DNA of 6,303 nucleotides. Origin: Euryarchaeota archaeon UBA24. GTDB lineage: Archaea > Halobacteriota > Halobacteria > Halobacteriales > Hikarchaeaceae. The DNA is taken from positions 1 to 6,303 of the forward strand of contig DASO01000003.1 in assembly GCA_002503845.1 (NCBI GenBank), written 5' to 3'. A program made the position numbers and the translations under genes. The notes under the pieces were generated by a model. That model was not told the DNA's origin. It saw only the letters and a program-made list of their open reading frames with translations, and ran no database searches. Shown one piece after another: positions 6,272 to 6,303 of the stretch (position 1 is its first letter; each line of letters opens with the position of its first letter).

Positions 6272-6303
6272 ATGAATATGTATTGTTCATATTGTGGACG
6301 TCC
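6272..6303 (+). CDS. Start of a probable zinc-ribbon protein (5' fragment)
   Basis: An ATG at 6272 opens a frame that runs off the right edge after ten full codons, MNMYCSYCGR. The CxxCG pair right at the N-terminus is typical of small zinc-ribbon or zinc-knuckle proteins, in which a second CxxC lies further downstream. A TAG at 6254-6256 closes the frame upstream, leaving only ATG 6272 or ATG 6278 as starts. No Shine-Dalgarno sequence is visible. The fragment is too short for a family assignment and could be chance, but position, strand and motif fit a real gene divergent from DUF502. Confidence 0.45.
   Translation, partial: MNMYCSYCGR

Noticed and set aside
6275..6293. Perfect 6-bp inverted repeat AATATG/CATATT with a 7-nt loop just after the ATG at 6272
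   Set aside because: It is weak, A/T-only apart from one G-C pair, and within coding sequence. Such repeats are expected by chance in AT-rich DNA, and an operator or hairpin role cannot be supported.
1..6303. Defence island, CRISPR array, transposon or other novel multi-gene system
   Set aside because: Every gene except the ten-codon fragment at the right edge belongs to a known conserved family. No phased repeats, transposase motifs or terminal repeats were seen, and the gaps are too short to hide further genes.

Overview
The window looks like archaeal chromosomal housekeeping DNA. The predicted proteins resemble haloarchaeal orthologues closely, from recall of those families: a class-1 release factor aRF1, ArgS, Taw1 (4-demethylwyosine synthase), a CTP-dependent (DUF120) riboflavin kinase, IlvE and a DUF502 membrane protein. 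The DNA, however, is AT-rich (about 40% GC by eye, not counted). The proteins also lack the strong acidic bias of salt-adapted haloarchaea; the riboflavin kinase has 15 D/E against 14 K/R. My best inference is a non-halophilic or low-salt relative of Halobacteria, for example the marine Hikarchaeia (Marine Group IV) type. This is not proven from the sequence.

Layout, left to right: prf1 (aRF1) runs leftward and is cut by the window start, losing about 25 C-terminal residues. argS lies directly upstream of it on the same strand, with a 67-bp gap. A 125-bp divergent promoter region separates argS from the rightward genes taw1, ribK and ilvE. taw1 and ribK are 6 bp apart and probably co-transcribed. 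ilvE follows after 59 bp and has its own TATA-like element. ilvE then converges on a leftward DUF502 membrane-protein gene across a 40-bp T/A-tract terminator region. At the right edge, divergent from DUF502, the first ten codons of a rightward gene show a CxxCG zinc-knuckle start.

Functionally, three genes serve decoding: aRF1 reads stop codons and releases the peptide, ArgS charges tRNA-Arg, and Taw1 makes the tricyclic wyosine-type base at position 37 of tRNA-Phe. RibK makes FMN and IlvE makes or degrades branched-chain amino acids. DUF502 is an uncharacterised two-helix membrane protein. Every gap between genes is under 130 bp, so there is no gene-free stretch above 300 bp. I see no mobile element, CRISPR array, tRNA, rRNA or defence-like module. 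I found no evidence of an undescribed system; the points of interest are the lineage signal, the taw1-ribK pairing and the promoter geometry.
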